A stretch of DNA of 64,000 bases from Laedolimicola sp934402125 (GTDB taxonomy: Bacteria; Bacillota; Clostridia; Lachnospirales; Lachnospiraceae): NCBI RefSeq assembly GCF_052065835.1, contig NZ_JBQHTG010000001.1, positions 558,001 through 622,000 of the forward strand, in the 5' to 3' direction. A program made the position numbers and the translations under genes. How positions within the stretch are numbered: position 1 is the stretch's first letter; each line of letters opens with the position of its first letter. The notes below the pieces were generated by a model. The model saw only the letters and a program-made list of their open reading frames with translations, ran no database searches and was not told where the DNA came from. This document shows positions 1 to 9,120 of the stretch, piece by piece.

Positions 1-1437
1 TGCCGAGTCATTTTTCTGATTTTCTCCGGTCGTCTCTCCACTGCCATTGGTTCCCGGAGTATTGTTTCCTGTCTGACTGCTTCCGGTGCTGCTGCTTTCC
101 GTATTGTCCTCCGTCTTATTTCCGGAGGTATCCGTCGTTCCGCTGCTGCTTTCCCCGGACTCTGTGGTCTTATTCTCTGTTGCAGCCGTCCGTTTTACCA
201 GGCTGTATTCCAGCTCTACCTCCCGCATCAGACTGTATTCGCTGTCCGGAAGCGTCACATTCAGAGTTCCCGTATAGGTGCCTGCTTTCGTATGACCGTC
301 CACGTCCAGCGTCACTGCGATCGCGTCCGTATCCAGCTGGGCCAGCTGGGAGCTGGTTCCCATAATTACCAGCTCCACGCTGGAGACATCATCAAAATCT
401 ACCTCCATTCCCTTCGGCACATTCTGAAGGCCAATCCGGGACACCGGAATCGTTACTGTTTTTCCCTGCTTCTTCTCAATTTCCACGCTGACTGCTATTG
501 AGGAATCTGTCTCGTCTGCCAGACGGACGCCCTCCGGCAGGTACTGGCTGATATCGATGGTCTGCTGCTGATTTTCCGAAATGCCATCGATATTCACCGC
601 CTCGTCCGGTATGGTAAGGGACGCAATCTTGCTGATCACCTCCGCGGTTCCCGCAATCACAACCGTCTCCGGTTTATAGGAGATGGAATTAAAGCTGTAG
701 CCGTCCGCAGGTGTACCGGTATGACCCACACTCAGTGGAACCGTCTTGGTCCGCAGCATAGTAATCGCCACGTCCATACCGTCTGTCTTTCCGATATATT
801 CCAGATAGGTGGTATCCACCGTCTCTCCGTCGCTGTTCAGTACATTCAGCTTTCCATGGATCGTCCGGTCAGAATTTACCCCTGTGGTCTTAATCTCTAC
901 CTCGACCCGCTTAATCTTGGCAATTACGGAAGCAGGACCGCTGATCTGGATCAGGCTCTGCTCCGGAAGGGCTGTACCAATCATATAGCCGTCGGCTACC
1001 TTGCCGCTCTGTTTTACCACCACATTAAACTGTTCCGAAGAAGCGTCCTCTACGCTGATCACTACGTTTTCCCGGCTCAGATTGATATCCGCGCTGCGCA
1101 CGTTCTTATTGCTGCAGCTGACCTCGATCCCCACCAGATCGTTATACTTGATACTTTTCTGCATATCTGCCGTAGCCGTGAAATCTGTGATCTCCAGCTC
1201 CCGCAATACGGACTTTTTCCCCCATACGCGGATACTGATGACGTCGCTTCCGTCTTCAATCTTATATACCTTATCCTGATCCGTTACCACATCTTCGTTG
1301 AGCATGGTTACCTGAATCGGGGAGAAATCCCTGTAGGTATAGGGATCGTCAATATTCATGACAATCAGCCACAGCATAATGGCCGCAACCACGGAAAGGA
1401 GCTTCAGTCCCAGGTTATTTGTCAGCACTTTCTTCAT
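1..1437 (-). CDS. cdaR: CdaR, YbbR-domain regulator of diadenylate cyclase (C-terminus beyond window)
   Basis: Membrane-anchored extracytoplasmic partner of the diadenylate cyclase CdaA. The frame is open from an ATG at 1437 to the window edge, giving 479 residues without a stop. It begins MKKVLTNNLGLKLLSVVAAI: a short basic N-terminus and one membrane helix (about residues 10-27). Several YbbR-type beta repeats follow, with the recurring theme 'V.V..ISG...V...I..V', to about residue 410. The last 60 residues are a Ser/Thr/Gly/Asn-rich low-complexity tail, probably a wall-spanning linker. The start overlaps the end of cdaA by 23 bp, the normal cdaA-cdaR arrangement in Firmicutes, so co-translation is expected. 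Identification rests on the neighbour and the YbbR pattern. The stop codon is not in view. Confidence 0.88.
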   Translation of the reverse strand, partial: MKKVLTNNLGLKLLSVVAAIMLWLIVMNIDDPYTYRDFSPIQVTMLNEDVVTDQDKVYKIEDGSDVISIRVWGKKSVLRELEITDFTATADMQKSIKYNDLVGIEVSCSNKNVRSADINLSRENVVISVEDASSEQFNVVVKQSGKVADGYMIGTALPEQSLIQISGPASVIAKIKRVEVEIKTTGVNSDRTIHGKLNVLNSDGETVDTTYLEYIGKTDGMDVAITMLRTKTVPLSVGHTGTPADGYSFNSISYKPETVVIAGTAEVISKIASLTIPDEAVNIDGISENQQQTIDISQYLPEGVRLADETDSSIAVSVEIEKKQGKTVTIPVSRIGLQNVPKGMEVDFDDVSSVELVIMGTSSQLAQLDTDAIAVTLDVDGHTKAGTYTGTLNVTLPDSEYSLMREVELEYSLVKRTAATENKTTESGESSSGTTDTSGNKTEDNTESSSTGSSQTGNNTPGTNGSGETTGENQKNDSA

Positions 1438-2293
1438 GCTTCTTCACCCGTCCTTTCCATAATTTGAATCTGCCCGTATCCTGAGCCTTATCCTGAATAG
1501 CCGCAAGCTGTGCCCGGAGTCCGTCCTGGTTCAGGTTCCGCTTAATGTCGCCCTCCAGCGCCACAGATACGGCTCCCGTCTCCTCCGACACCACGATGGT
1601 CAGAGAATCTGTCACCTCGCTGATTCCCACCGCAGCCCTGTGCCGGGTTCCCAGCTCCTTGCTCAGAGACAGGTTGTCAGACAATGGCAGATAGCAGGTG
1701 GCCGATACGATACGATCGCCCCGGACAATCACCGCGCCGTCATGCAGCGGCGTGTTTTTTTCAAAAATATTAATGAGAAGCTGGCTGGTAATCACGGAAT
1801 CCAGCGTAATACCGGTCCGCTCATACTCATTCAGCGGCGTTTTCTTCTCGATCACAATCAGCGCTCCGGTCTTTACCTTTGCCATCTCAAACACAGCCTT
1901 CACCAGCTCGTTGACTGTCTTATCACTGAAGCGCGCCTCCGGCTCCCTGGTGCTGTCAAAGCTGAACACAGAGCTGATGATATTCTGCCGTCCCAGCTGC
2001 TCCAGCGCTTTCCGCAACTCCGGCTGGAATACGATAACCAGCGCCGTAATACCCAGGCTGAAGATATTCTTGCCCAGCCACAGGATCGTATTCAGGCGGA
2101 AGGCCCAGGCCACAAAAATGAATACCAGTAAAACCGCGAAGCCTTTCAGGAGCACCCATGCGCGGGTCTTCTTAATCCACACCATGATTTCATAGAGCAG
2201 AAAAGAAAGGATCACAATATCCAGTAGATCATTCCAGTGGATCGTATTGAAGGCCACATATTGGTTGATATAGTTCCACACAGAACCCTGCAC
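1415..2293 (-). CDS. cdaA: CdaA, membrane diadenylate cyclase (c-di-AMP synthase)
   Basis: Condenses two ATP to c-di-AMP, the signal that controls potassium and osmolyte homeostasis. The 292 residues have three N-terminal membrane helices (about 24-100) followed by a DisA_N catalytic domain. The two hallmark motifs are present: LHDGAVIV (DGA, metal/ATP binding) and TRHRAAVG (RHR). Translation appears to start at a GTG at 2293 preceded by GAGAGGAC; no better ATG lies upstream. It overlaps cdaR and follows a 327-aa membrane protein after 30 bp. The window also carries ktrB-ktrA (33-35 kb), a class of c-di-AMP target in other Firmicutes. Length and motifs match the family. Confidence 0.95.
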   Translation of the reverse strand: MQGSVWNYINQYVAFNTIHWNDLLDIVILSFLLYEIMVWIKKTRAWVLLKGFAVLLVFIFVAWAFRLNTILWLGKNIFSLGITALVIVFQPELRKALEQLGRQNIISSVFSFDSTREPEARFSDKTVNELVKAVFEMAKVKTGALIVIEKKTPLNEYERTGITLDSVITSQLLINIFEKNTPLHDGAVIVRGDRIVSATCYLPLSDNLSLSKELGTRHRAAVGISEVTDSLTIVVSEETGAVSVALEGDIKRNLNQDGLRAQLAAIQDKAQDTGRFKLWKGRVKKHEESADK

Positions 2294-2323
2294 TTTTTCA
2301 CGTCCTCTCTGCCGCCCGGCTCA

Positions 2324-3307
2324 TCAGTCCTTCGGCGCGCTGCTTTTCTTTCTTCCCGATGAAGCTTTTCTCTGGGGCGCTTTCTGCGCGTTGATTTTCT
2401 TCACCTTTTTTTCTGAAACCGCAATCGTAATCTTCGGAACGGCCTTTACATAATAATAATACTCGTCGTCCTCAAACTGTACGTATTCCGTCCGGGAGTA
2501 ATCCAGGCTGAACACCGTAAGCTGCAAAACCAGCGCCAGCACAGCGGATACGATTCCCCCCACAATTACGCTGAACAGCTTCGGGGAAACTCCGAGAATC
2601 AGGCTTCCGGTCAGAAGCACAATCGCGTCCGCCACAGCGCCTGCCGCCACAGCGATGGTCCAGGCGTAGTCCACAGACATTCTCCGAATCATGTATACAA
2701 TCACAATCGTCAGCGCAAAGGCTACCACTGTCAGAAGCATTTCTTTATTGTTCAGCACATTGTCCAGCAGATAGGTAATCTTTTCTGTAACCGTACTGTT
2801 CTGGGTGCTTCCCAGCATAGCCGTATTCAGTGCCAGGTAATGAAGCAGGAAATATACAATCGTGCCGCAGGCGGTAGGGATCGCCGCCACCGGCGTGGAC
2901 ACCAGTCCCATGGCCAGCGGAACAAAATACGGAATCTTGAATACAAAGGCCAGCGGCGTCAGAATCAGCACATAGCCGAATTTGGGCGCTGTGCTGAAAA
3001 ATAGCAGAAGCATTACGGCCAACACCACAAAGGTGATGGCAAAGACCTCAATAGAAAGGGCGTAAGCGTGCAGCAGAATCAGAATCGCAGCGAACACCGC
3101 CGTCACATTCACCGGAAGGAAGGAACACAGAAGGGCCAGCACCAGGGCGATCCCCGGATTGTCCAGCTTCTTCATGAAGCCTACATGCCCGTTAATCAAC
3201 AGGAACGTGGTCAGCGCCATGATAAACTTCAGCACCGGATAAATATAAATATCATATTTGCTTAAAAAGATTTTCAGCTTTTCTCTCAGCTCCAGTAAGG
3301 TTTTCAT
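2324..3307 (-). CDS. Polytopic membrane protein of unknown function in the cdaA operon
   Basis: No family recognised. The 327-residue protein has a short cytoplasmic N-terminus, then about eight hydrophobic segments spread over residues 25-265. It ends in a soluble tail: an acidic, tyrosine-rich patch (EDDEYYYYVKAVPK), then a strongly basic Lys/Arg/Ser-rich C-terminus (KKVKKINAQKAPQRK...). The basic tail is presumably cytoplasmic and could touch nucleic acid, phospholipid or a partner protein; that is inference. Its start overlaps the preceding 142-aa gene by 4 bp (ATGA) and cdaA begins 30 bp after its stop, so the four genes form one transcription unit. It may be a transporter or a partner of CdaA. 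Confidence 0.8.
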   Translation of the reverse strand: MKTLLELREKLKIFLSKYDIYIYPVLKFIMALTTFLLINGHVGFMKKLDNPGIALVLALLCSFLPVNVTAVFAAILILLHAYALSIEVFAITFVVLAVMLLLFFSTAPKFGYVLILTPLAFVFKIPYFVPLAMGLVSTPVAAIPTACGTIVYFLLHYLALNTAMLGSTQNSTVTEKITYLLDNVLNNKEMLLTVVAFALTIVIVYMIRRMSVDYAWTIAVAAGAVADAIVLLTGSLILGVSPKLFSVIVGGIVSAVLALVLQLTVFSLDYSRTEYVQFEDDEYYYYVKAVPKITIAVSEKKVKKINAQKAPQRKASSGRKKSSAPKD

Positions 3308-3732
3308 TCTTCTTGTGCTCCTTCTGTCGTACTTGTACTGCCTGACTCCGACTGATAGATGTCGGAAATGTGTTTCAGAATGTGATTGTATGCCGTCAGC
3401 TTCTTCCGGTTTTCCTGATACCGGCCGCTGTACACGATATACTGAATAATCAGATAGATACCCAGAAGCGCCGCATACAGAAGCGCCAGTCCTTTTCCAA
3501 GGGAAACCAAATCCATCTTATGCAGGTTAGTCAGCAGATATTCCATTTTATAAAAAACCCAGAGACCCACGCACAGGATAAAAGCCACCGTGTAGGAGAC
3601 CCATGCGCCGATCAGGTGCAGGCTGATGTAATCGCTTCTGAAAAAGCGGTTCATCTCCAGGGCCTTCTTTCCCTCTCCTGATTCAAAGGCTGCCGCCTTC
3701 GTCATAAGTCTGATTTTTTCTTCGTTTACCAT
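3304..3732 (-). CDS. Small two-helix membrane protein of unknown function, first gene of the cdaA operon
   Basis: A 142-residue protein with a basic and amphipathic N-terminus of about 37 residues, a hydrophobic hairpin (about 40-62 and 80-103), then a soluble helix ending in a Ser/Thr/Glu-rich tail. No family recognised. The ATG at 3732 follows GAGAGGTACGT. It overlaps the next gene by 4 bp, so the two unknown membrane proteins are translationally coupled and precede cdaA-cdaR. A promoter lies just upstream inside the end of comF. The tight coupling suggests the two proteins act together; a role in c-di-AMP control is only suggested by position. Confidence 0.75.
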   Translation of the reverse strand: MVNEEKIRLMTKAAAFESGEGKKALEMNRFFRSDYISLHLIGAWVSYTVAFILCVGLWVFYKMEYLLTNLHKMDLVSLGKGLALLYAALLGIYLIIQYIVYSGRYQENRKKLTAYNHILKHISDIYQSESGSTSTTEGAQEE

Positions 3733-3782
3733 ACGTACCTCTCAAAATTTCTGTTGGGTTATACTTCTTTTCAATCTTATTC

Positions 3783-3811
3783 AGTATAGCATATTTAGAA
3801 GCCTCTTCCAA
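3783..3811 (-). promoter_or_regulatory. Promoter of the cdaA operon
   Basis: On the minus strand TTGGAA, 17 bp, TATACT, about 50 bp before the ATG of the first gene and partly inside the last codons of comF. This separates the cda operon from recD2-comF while still allowing read-through. Confidence 0.6.
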
Positions 3812-4529
3812 TACAAATGCTCAAAAAATACACTTTTTCCACCCCCGCGGCCCGAAGAGCCGACGCCGCCGCGTCCAGGGTGCTGCCTGTGGTATAGATA
3901 TCGTCCAGCAACACTGCTTTTTTTAATTTTACATCATTCCCGCAGACTTGGAAAGCATTTTTCAGATTCTCCCGGCGATCTGCGTCGCCTAATTCCTTCT
4001 GGGGACGGGTCTTTTTTACCCGCAGAAGAAGCTTCTTCTCCACAGGAATTCCCAGCCGTTCCCCCATGCGATCCGCCACCAGTGCAGCCTGGTTAAAGCC
4101 ACGCCTGCGCAGCCGGCTTTTGTGAAGGGGAACGGGAATCAGCGCGTCCGGCTGCCAGGAGCGAAGGGTGCGGCCATAACGCTTCAGCAGCTCCTCCGCA
4201 TAAAAATCCGCATATTCCCTGCGGTTGTGGTATTTGAAGCGACTGATGGAGGCCCGCATCACGCTGTCATAGACAAACGCCGCCCGCCCCTTTTCAAACA
4301 GATGGTTTTTCCTGCCGCAGTCGGGGCAAAATTCGGGCTCTTCCGTGGAAAGGGGCTTCCCGCAGCGCTTGCAGACTGGCTCCTCCACCGGCTGCAGAAG
4401 CTTCTTGCAGCCCTCGCAGATCAGCCGGTCCCATTTTCCGGTTATTCCATCACAGATCGGACATCTGCGAGGATATATAAGATTTGATAGTTTCGCAAAG
4501 ACCCGTGTAACGTTTCTGTTCCGTACCAT
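3795..4529 (-). CDS. comF: ComF family phosphoribosyltransferase-like protein
   Basis: ComF proteins support DNA uptake and processing in competent cells; the biochemical role is unsettled. The 244 residues have a zinc-ribbon N-terminus with paired cysteines (CPIC ... CEGC ... CKRC ... CPDC) and a C-terminal type I PRTase fold. The PRPP-binding loop is VLLDDIYTTGST near residue 207. The start overlaps recD2 by 80 bp: the ATG at 4529 is the only plausible start in frame upstream of the first cysteine pair. Its ribosome site (AGGCGATGAT) is weak, so translation may be coupled to recD2. No other competence gene is in this window. Confidence 0.9.
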   Translation of the reverse strand: MVRNRNVTRVFAKLSNLIYPRRCPICDGITGKWDRLICEGCKKLLQPVEEPVCKRCGKPLSTEEPEFCPDCGRKNHLFEKGRAAFVYDSVMRASISRFKYHNRREYADFYAEELLKRYGRTLRSWQPDALIPVPLHKSRLRRRGFNQAALVADRMGERLGIPVEKKLLLRVKKTRPQKELGDADRRENLKNAFQVCGNDVKLKKAVLLDDIYTTGSTLDAAASALRAAGVEKVYFLSICIGRGF

Positions 4530-6732
4530 TTTCTATCATCGCCTGAAAGGTGGCGGCGCTTCCCACCAGAGTAACGCAGGATCTGGCCCGGGTCACCGCC
4601 GTATACAAAAGGTTCCGGTTCATCAGGGGACGGGGACCGGAGAGCAGCGGAATCACCACCGCCGGATACTCGCTTCCCTGAGACTTATGTACGGTAATTG
4701 CGTAGGCCAGCTCCAGCTCGTCCAGCTGTTTGAAGGGATAGGAGGCCATACGCCCTTCATCAAATTCCACAGTAACCTCTTCCGCAAAGGTATTGATAGC
4801 CCGAACGATTCCCATATCGCCGTTGAATACCCCCACGCCTTTATCGATGGCAATGCCGTAACGGTTGCGGATCTCCCACTCCAGCTGATAGTTGTTGCGG
4901 ATCTGCATGACCTTATCGCCGACTCTTAAGATCCCTTTTCCGCTTTCTCCGTCCTCTGTGACGATTCCGTGTCCAAAGGGAATCTCTGCCTTGTCCCGAT
5001 CCTCCGGATTCAGATACCGCTGCAGGACCCGGTTCAGATTGTCTACGCCCAGGGCGCCCTTCCGCATGGGCGTCAGCACCTGGATATCGGAAATCTCCGC
5101 GCCCACATAGCGGGGCATTTTTTCCTGTACCAGAGCCAGCACCACCCGCAGAATCAGATTGGGATCCTGCCTCTGCAGGAAAAAGAAATCCCGGCTCTTG
5201 TTATCCAGGCTCACCTGCTCGCCCCGGTTGATCTTATGGGCGTTCACAATGATGTCGCTCTCTGCCGCCTGACGGAAAATCTTGGTAAGTCTGACCACCG
5301 GAAACGCCTCCGACCGGATCATATCCTGCAGGATGCTGCCCGGCCCCACGCTGGGAAGCTGGTTTACATCGCCCACCAGAATCAGTCTGGTTCCCGGTAC
5401 CACCGCCTTTAACAGCGCCTGCATCAGATGCAGATCCACCATAGACATCTCGTCTATAATGATTACATCTGCCTCCAGGGGATTCTCCTCGTTCCGGGCG
5501 AACATAGCCCGGCCGCCGACCGCGTTTTCCGGGCCGCCGGACAGCTCCAGCATCCGGTGAATGGTCTGGGCCTGACAGCCGGTGGCCTCCGTCATCCGTT
5601 TGGCCGCCCGCCCGGTGGGAGCCGCCAGAAAAATACTCAGATTCTCCGCCTCAAAATAATGGATCATCGCATTGATGGTGGTGGTCTTACCGGTGCCGGG
5701 TCCTCCGGTCAAAATCAGAAGACCATTCCGCACCGCCTCGGCCACCGCCTCCCGCTGATGTTCGTCCAGCATGGTCTTCGTTGCTTTCTCTATCCTTGCA
5801 AGCCGGGTTTCTATCACCGCGTCCGTCTCGTCCAGGGACAGATTCAGATGGTACAGCATGGCTGCGATACTGAGCTCCGCATAATAATAAGAAGCCCCGT
5901 AGACAAATACAGCCTCCTGTCCCCGGCTGTCCGGCAGGCTTTTCCGGATCAGCTTCCGGTCGATACTGAGCTCGTCCACGTGACGCTCCACAGCCTCCTG
6001 CGGCACTCCCAGAAGCTCCACCGTCCGGCGAAACAGCATGGACTCGGGAATACAGGTATGTCCCTCCGCCGCCGCGTTCAGCAGGGTATACAGAATCCCG
6101 CTTCGGATCCGGAAATCCGAATCCTCCCGGATTCCCACTCTTTTTGCGATCTCGTCCGCTGTCCGGAAGCCCACGCCTGCAATATCGTCCGCCAGCCGAT
6201 AGGGATTTTCCTTTATAATCCGATAAATCTCCTGCCCATACTGCTGGTAAATTTTTACAGCCAGATTCATAGAAATTCCGTATTCCTGAAGAAACACCAT
6301 GGCGTCCCTCAGATCCCGTTTTTCCTCCATCTGTTCTGCAATCTCCCGGGCCTTCCGGTCGCTGATTCCCTTTACCTCCGCCAGGCGCTCCGGCTCCCGC
6401 TCCATGATTTCAAAGGTTTTCGCCCCAAATCTCCGGACAATCCGGGCCGCCAGCGCGGCGCCGATTCCCTTTACCGCGCCGCTGGCCAGATAGCGTTCCA
6501 TGGCCAGAGCGTCCTTCGGCGTCTTAACCTCAAACCGTTCGGACTTAAACTGCTTTCCATACAGAGGATGCTCTGTGTAATCGCCCTCCATCTCAATCAG
6601 CTCGCCTTCGCTGATGTAGGAAAAGAAGCCCACCACCGTGATCTCTTCCTCATCTGATACCAGATTCAGCACCGAATACCCGTTTTCCGCATTCCGGTAG
6701 ATAATATGCTCTACATATCCCTCCAGCTTCAT
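4450..6732 (-). CDS. recD2: RecD2-type ATP-dependent DNA helicase
   Basis: A 5'-3' SF1B helicase that works without RecBC, in mismatch repair and fork maintenance. At 760 residues it has the usual RecD2 length. It has an N-terminal OB-like region and tandem helix-hairpin-helix segments (about 80-200), then the RecA-like core. Walker A is GGPGTGKT (343-350) and Walker B is IIIDEMS (about 424-430). A C-terminal UvrD-like motif (AYAITVHKSQGSEYP) and the VTRAR box complete the helicase. The ATG at 6732 follows AGGAGTAGT. It lies 81 bp downstream of mreB and runs into comF. Confidence 0.95.
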   Translation of the reverse strand: MKLEGYVEHIIYRNAENGYSVLNLVSDEEEITVVGFFSYISEGELIEMEGDYTEHPLYGKQFKSERFEVKTPKDALAMERYLASGAVKGIGAALAARIVRRFGAKTFEIMEREPERLAEVKGISDRKAREIAEQMEEKRDLRDAMVFLQEYGISMNLAVKIYQQYGQEIYRIIKENPYRLADDIAGVGFRTADEIAKRVGIREDSDFRIRSGILYTLLNAAAEGHTCIPESMLFRRTVELLGVPQEAVERHVDELSIDRKLIRKSLPDSRGQEAVFVYGASYYYAELSIAAMLYHLNLSLDETDAVIETRLARIEKATKTMLDEHQREAVAEAVRNGLLILTGGPGTGKTTTINAMIHYFEAENLSIFLAAPTGRAAKRMTEATGCQAQTIHRMLELSGGPENAVGGRAMFARNEENPLEADVIIIDEMSMVDLHLMQALLKAVVPGTRLILVGDVNQLPSVGPGSILQDMIRSEAFPVVRLTKIFRQAAESDIIVNAHKINRGEQVSLDNKSRDFFFLQRQDPNLILRVVLALVQEKMPRYVGAEISDIQVLTPMRKGALGVDNLNRVLQRYLNPEDRDKAEIPFGHGIVTEDGESGKGILRVGDKVMQIRNNYQLEWEIRNRYGIAIDKGVGVFNGDMGIVRAINTFAEEVTVEFDEGRMASYPFKQLDELELAYAITVHKSQGSEYPAVVIPLLSGPRPLMNRNLLYTAVTRARSCVTLVGSAATFQAMIENGTEQKRYTGLCETIKSYISSQMSDL

Positions 6733-6761
6733 ACTACTCCTTTATGTGTCCATGTACAGAA

Positions 6762-6791
6762 ATGGGCATGACAGATCTGTCTCCGTCATGC
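6762..6791 (-). terminator. Hairpin after mreB, probable terminator
   Basis: GGGCATGAC pairs with GTCATGCCC in the 81-bp gap between mreB and recD2. The T-run is weak on the minus strand (ATTTCTG), so termination may be partial and recD2 may also be read from the mreB promoter. Confidence 0.5.
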
Positions 6792-6813
6792 CCCTCTTTT
6801 GTGAAATCAAATT

Positions 6814-7806
6814 TTATTCATCCCGGTTTCCGGCCATGAACTCTACGAATTTACCGGTGCCGATGGCAACGCACTTCATGGCGTCCTCTGCGGTCATGGT
6901 ATTGATACCGGTCTTCTCCTCCAACAGCTCCTCCAGTCCGCGAAGCAGAGCGCCGCCTCCTGTAAGCACGATTCCTCTGTCCGCAATATCTGCTGCCAGC
7001 TCGGGCGGAGTCTTCTCCAGCACGCTGTGGACAGCCTCCACAATCTGCATGGTGGACTCCCGGAGAGCCTCCTCGCAGTCCTCAGAGGTCACTTCTACGG
7101 ACTTCGGCAGACCTGTCACCAGGTTCCGTCCGCGGACGCTCATGCGATCCACCTCAGCCCGGGGATAGCAGGTACCTACCTTAATCTTGATATCCTCTGC
7201 GGTACGCTCGCCAATCAGAAGATTGTGCTTTTTCCGCATATAACGGACGATAGCCTCGTCAAAGTCATCTCCCGCAACCTTCACGGAGGTGCTGACTACA
7301 GCGCCGCCCAGAGAGATAACCGCGATATCACTGGTACCGCCTCCGATGTCTACGATCATATTTCCACAGGGACGGGAAATGTCGATACCGGCTCCGATGG
7401 CTGCCGCAATGGGCTCCTCGATGATCATAACCTCCCTGGCGCCTGCCTGATAGGTTGCATCCTCTACCGCCTTCTTCTCTACCTCGGTCACGCCGCTGGG
7501 TACGCATACCGCGATACGCGGTCTGCGGAAAGAACGCTTACCGGTTGCCTTCTGAATGAAATACTTCAGCATCTTCTCAGTAACGGTATAGTCAGAGATA
7601 ACGCCCTGACGCAGCGGACGAACCGCTACGATATTGCCGGGAGTTCTTCCCAGCATCAGTCTTGCCTCCTCGCCGATGGCGCGAATCTTGTTGGTGTCCC
7701 GGTCAAAGGCTACTACGGACGGCTCCTTTAATACAACGCCCTTTCCGTTTATATATACCAGGATACTGGCTGTACCCAGGTCAATTCCGATATCTGTTCC
7801 TGCCAT
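6814..7806 (-). CDS. mreB: MreB/Mbl-type actin-like cell-shape protein
   Basis: Forms membrane-bound filaments that guide peptidoglycan synthesis in rod-shaped cells. The 330 residues match the family length. The actin-fold ATP motifs are present: DLGTASILVYINGKG (phosphate 1), DIGGGTSDIAV (phosphate 2), EEPIAAAIGAG and LTGGGALLRG (adenosine). There is no mreC or mreD beside it, so it is a stand-alone copy, perhaps an Mbl-like paralogue; naming it mreB rather than mbl is not settled by sequence alone. The ATG at 7806 follows AAAGGGGAATTTGAAA, and a promoter is visible about 120 bp upstream. Confidence 0.93.
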   Translation of the reverse strand: MAGTDIGIDLGTASILVYINGKGVVLKEPSVVAFDRDTNKIRAIGEEARLMLGRTPGNIVAVRPLRQGVISDYTVTEKMLKYFIQKATGKRSFRRPRIAVCVPSGVTEVEKKAVEDATYQAGAREVMIIEEPIAAAIGAGIDISRPCGNMIVDIGGGTSDIAVISLGGAVVSTSVKVAGDDFDEAIVRYMRKKHNLLIGERTAEDIKIKVGTCYPRAEVDRMSVRGRNLVTGLPKSVEVTSEDCEEALRESTMQIVEAVHSVLEKTPPELAADIADRGIVLTGGGALLRGLEELLEEKTGINTMTAEDAMKCVAIGTGKFVEFMAGNRDE

Positions 7807-7926
7807 TTTTCAAATTCCCCTTTCTCACCGAATCTTTCCGGATCCAATTTCTTCTATAATATCAGTCTTACACATTTATAAGCAGTTATTCATGCTTCCT
7901 GTAAAGCACCTATTTGCGTAACTTAT

Positions 7927-7955
7927 ATTATATACAAGGAATTCCAAAAAGGAAA
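7927..7955 (-). promoter_or_regulatory. Probable mreB promoter
   Basis: Minus-strand TATAAT at 7927-7932 with a weak -35 (TTTCCT) 17 bp away, leaving a leader of about 115 bases that contains no obvious structured element. Confidence 0.4.
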
Positions 7956-7991
7956 GCATTTTTTTTCGTCCATGGGAAATTTAAGCATTTC

Positions 7992-8978
7992 TTAAGAACA
8001 ATGGGCCAGCCACTGGCACACTTCTGTCACTTTTTCCCTCTGCTCCGGAGTGAAATCCGCAGCATCCCGCTCCACATCCAGATCCTCCATATCGTAACGG
8101 CGGCCCAGAAGCAGCTTCTCCAGCTTTGCCGGGAATTCCACATCCAGCATATCCGAATAGATCTTGAGTTCCTCGATGTGCATATTCTTCAGACGCAGCC
8201 ACACCTCCAGCTCGCCCCAGTCGAAGCGCTTGCTGTAAGAGGTCTCGCATTCGGGGGATTTCCCGAATTTCCAGTCCCAGGAGGAATAGAGATTGTAGGT
8301 CTCCTGCACTTCCTCATTTTCGAAAATAGCCGGATCCAGCTCCACGAAATCACCGTAGGATTCCACAAAACTTTCCTTCAGGGCTGCCCGCAGCGCGTCT
8401 GTGGTAATCTCCGGATTCAGATCCTTCAGGTTGCATACCCGGGACTGTACGGATTTGACGCCCTTCGCCTTCATTTTTTCCTTGGACGGGGTCAGATATC
8501 TGCCCAGCTGGCTCACGTCCACATTCACCATCAGGGTTCCATGCTGGATATTGCAATGGGAATTTTTGGAAAACGCGTTTCCGGAGAACTTGAAGCCGTC
8601 CTGGGTAATGATATCATTGCGTCCGGAAAACTGCGTCTCGATGCCAAATTTCCGGCAGGCGGACTGGATCACCTTCAGCTGCTTCTCCAAATCATAACAC
8701 TCCGGTGAGGCCAGGAAGGTAAAGTTCAAATTGCCCAGATCGTGATATACGGCTCCGCCGCCGGTGGTACGTCTGGCCAGGAAGCCGCCCTCCTCCTCCA
8801 GAAGCTGGGCCTTGCATTCCCGGATCGCGTTCTGATTCCGTCCGATGACTACCGTATGCTCGTTCTGCCAAAGATAGAGCACCACATCGCCGGGCTCGAT
8901 TTTATCAGCCAGATACTTCTCCACAGCCAGATTTCTCCAGGGGTTCCAGGTATAGGTCTGTACAAAATAATGATTCAT
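7992..8978 (-). CDS. lplA: Lipoate-protein ligase
   Basis: Attaches lipoate through lipoyl-AMP to a lysine in lipoyl domains of 2-oxoacid dehydrogenase E2 or GcvH. The family motif RRTTGGGAVYHDLGNLNF lies near residue 70, and the fold is of the biotin/lipoate A/B ligase type with a C-terminal accessory domain. I place the start at the ATG at 8978 (MNHYFVQTYT, 328 aa) because a strong AAGGAGGAGACGCAA precedes it; ten more in-frame residues upstream have no good ribosome site. The likely clients are the three lipoyl domains of the E2 encoded 4-6 kb away, so scavenged lipoate probably feeds that complex. Confidence 0.92.
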   Translation of the reverse strand: MNHYFVQTYTWNPWRNLAVEKYLADKIEPGDVVLYLWQNEHTVVIGRNQNAIRECKAQLLEEEGGFLARRTTGGGAVYHDLGNLNFTFLASPECYDLEKQLKVIQSACRKFGIETQFSGRNDIITQDGFKFSGNAFSKNSHCNIQHGTLMVNVDVSQLGRYLTPSKEKMKAKGVKSVQSRVCNLKDLNPEITTDALRAALKESFVESYGDFVELDPAIFENEEVQETYNLYSSWDWKFGKSPECETSYSKRFDWGELEVWLRLKNMHIEELKIYSDMLDVEFPAKLEKLLLGRRYDMEDLDVERDAADFTPEQREKVTEVCQWLAHCS

Positions 8979-9062
8979 TTGCGTCTCCTCCTTATCGTCT
9001 TTTATCATAACATATTTTTTCCGCAGATTCCTTAATATTTCAATAAATTTTCCTTATAATTC

Positions 9063-9091
9063 TTGACGCATACCTTCTTATTCGATATGCT
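9063..9091 (+). promoter_or_regulatory. Promoter of the MATE transporter
   Basis: TTGACG, 17 bp, TATGCT, ending 29 bp before the start codon at 9121; it lies in the divergent gap with lplA. Confidence 0.6.
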
Positions 9092-9120
9092 ATCCCTTAC
9101 AGATGATAAAGGAGTTTGTT

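Noticed and set aside
721..1467. A 248-codon plus-strand frame.
   Set aside because: Antisense to cdaR; no domain, no ribosome site.
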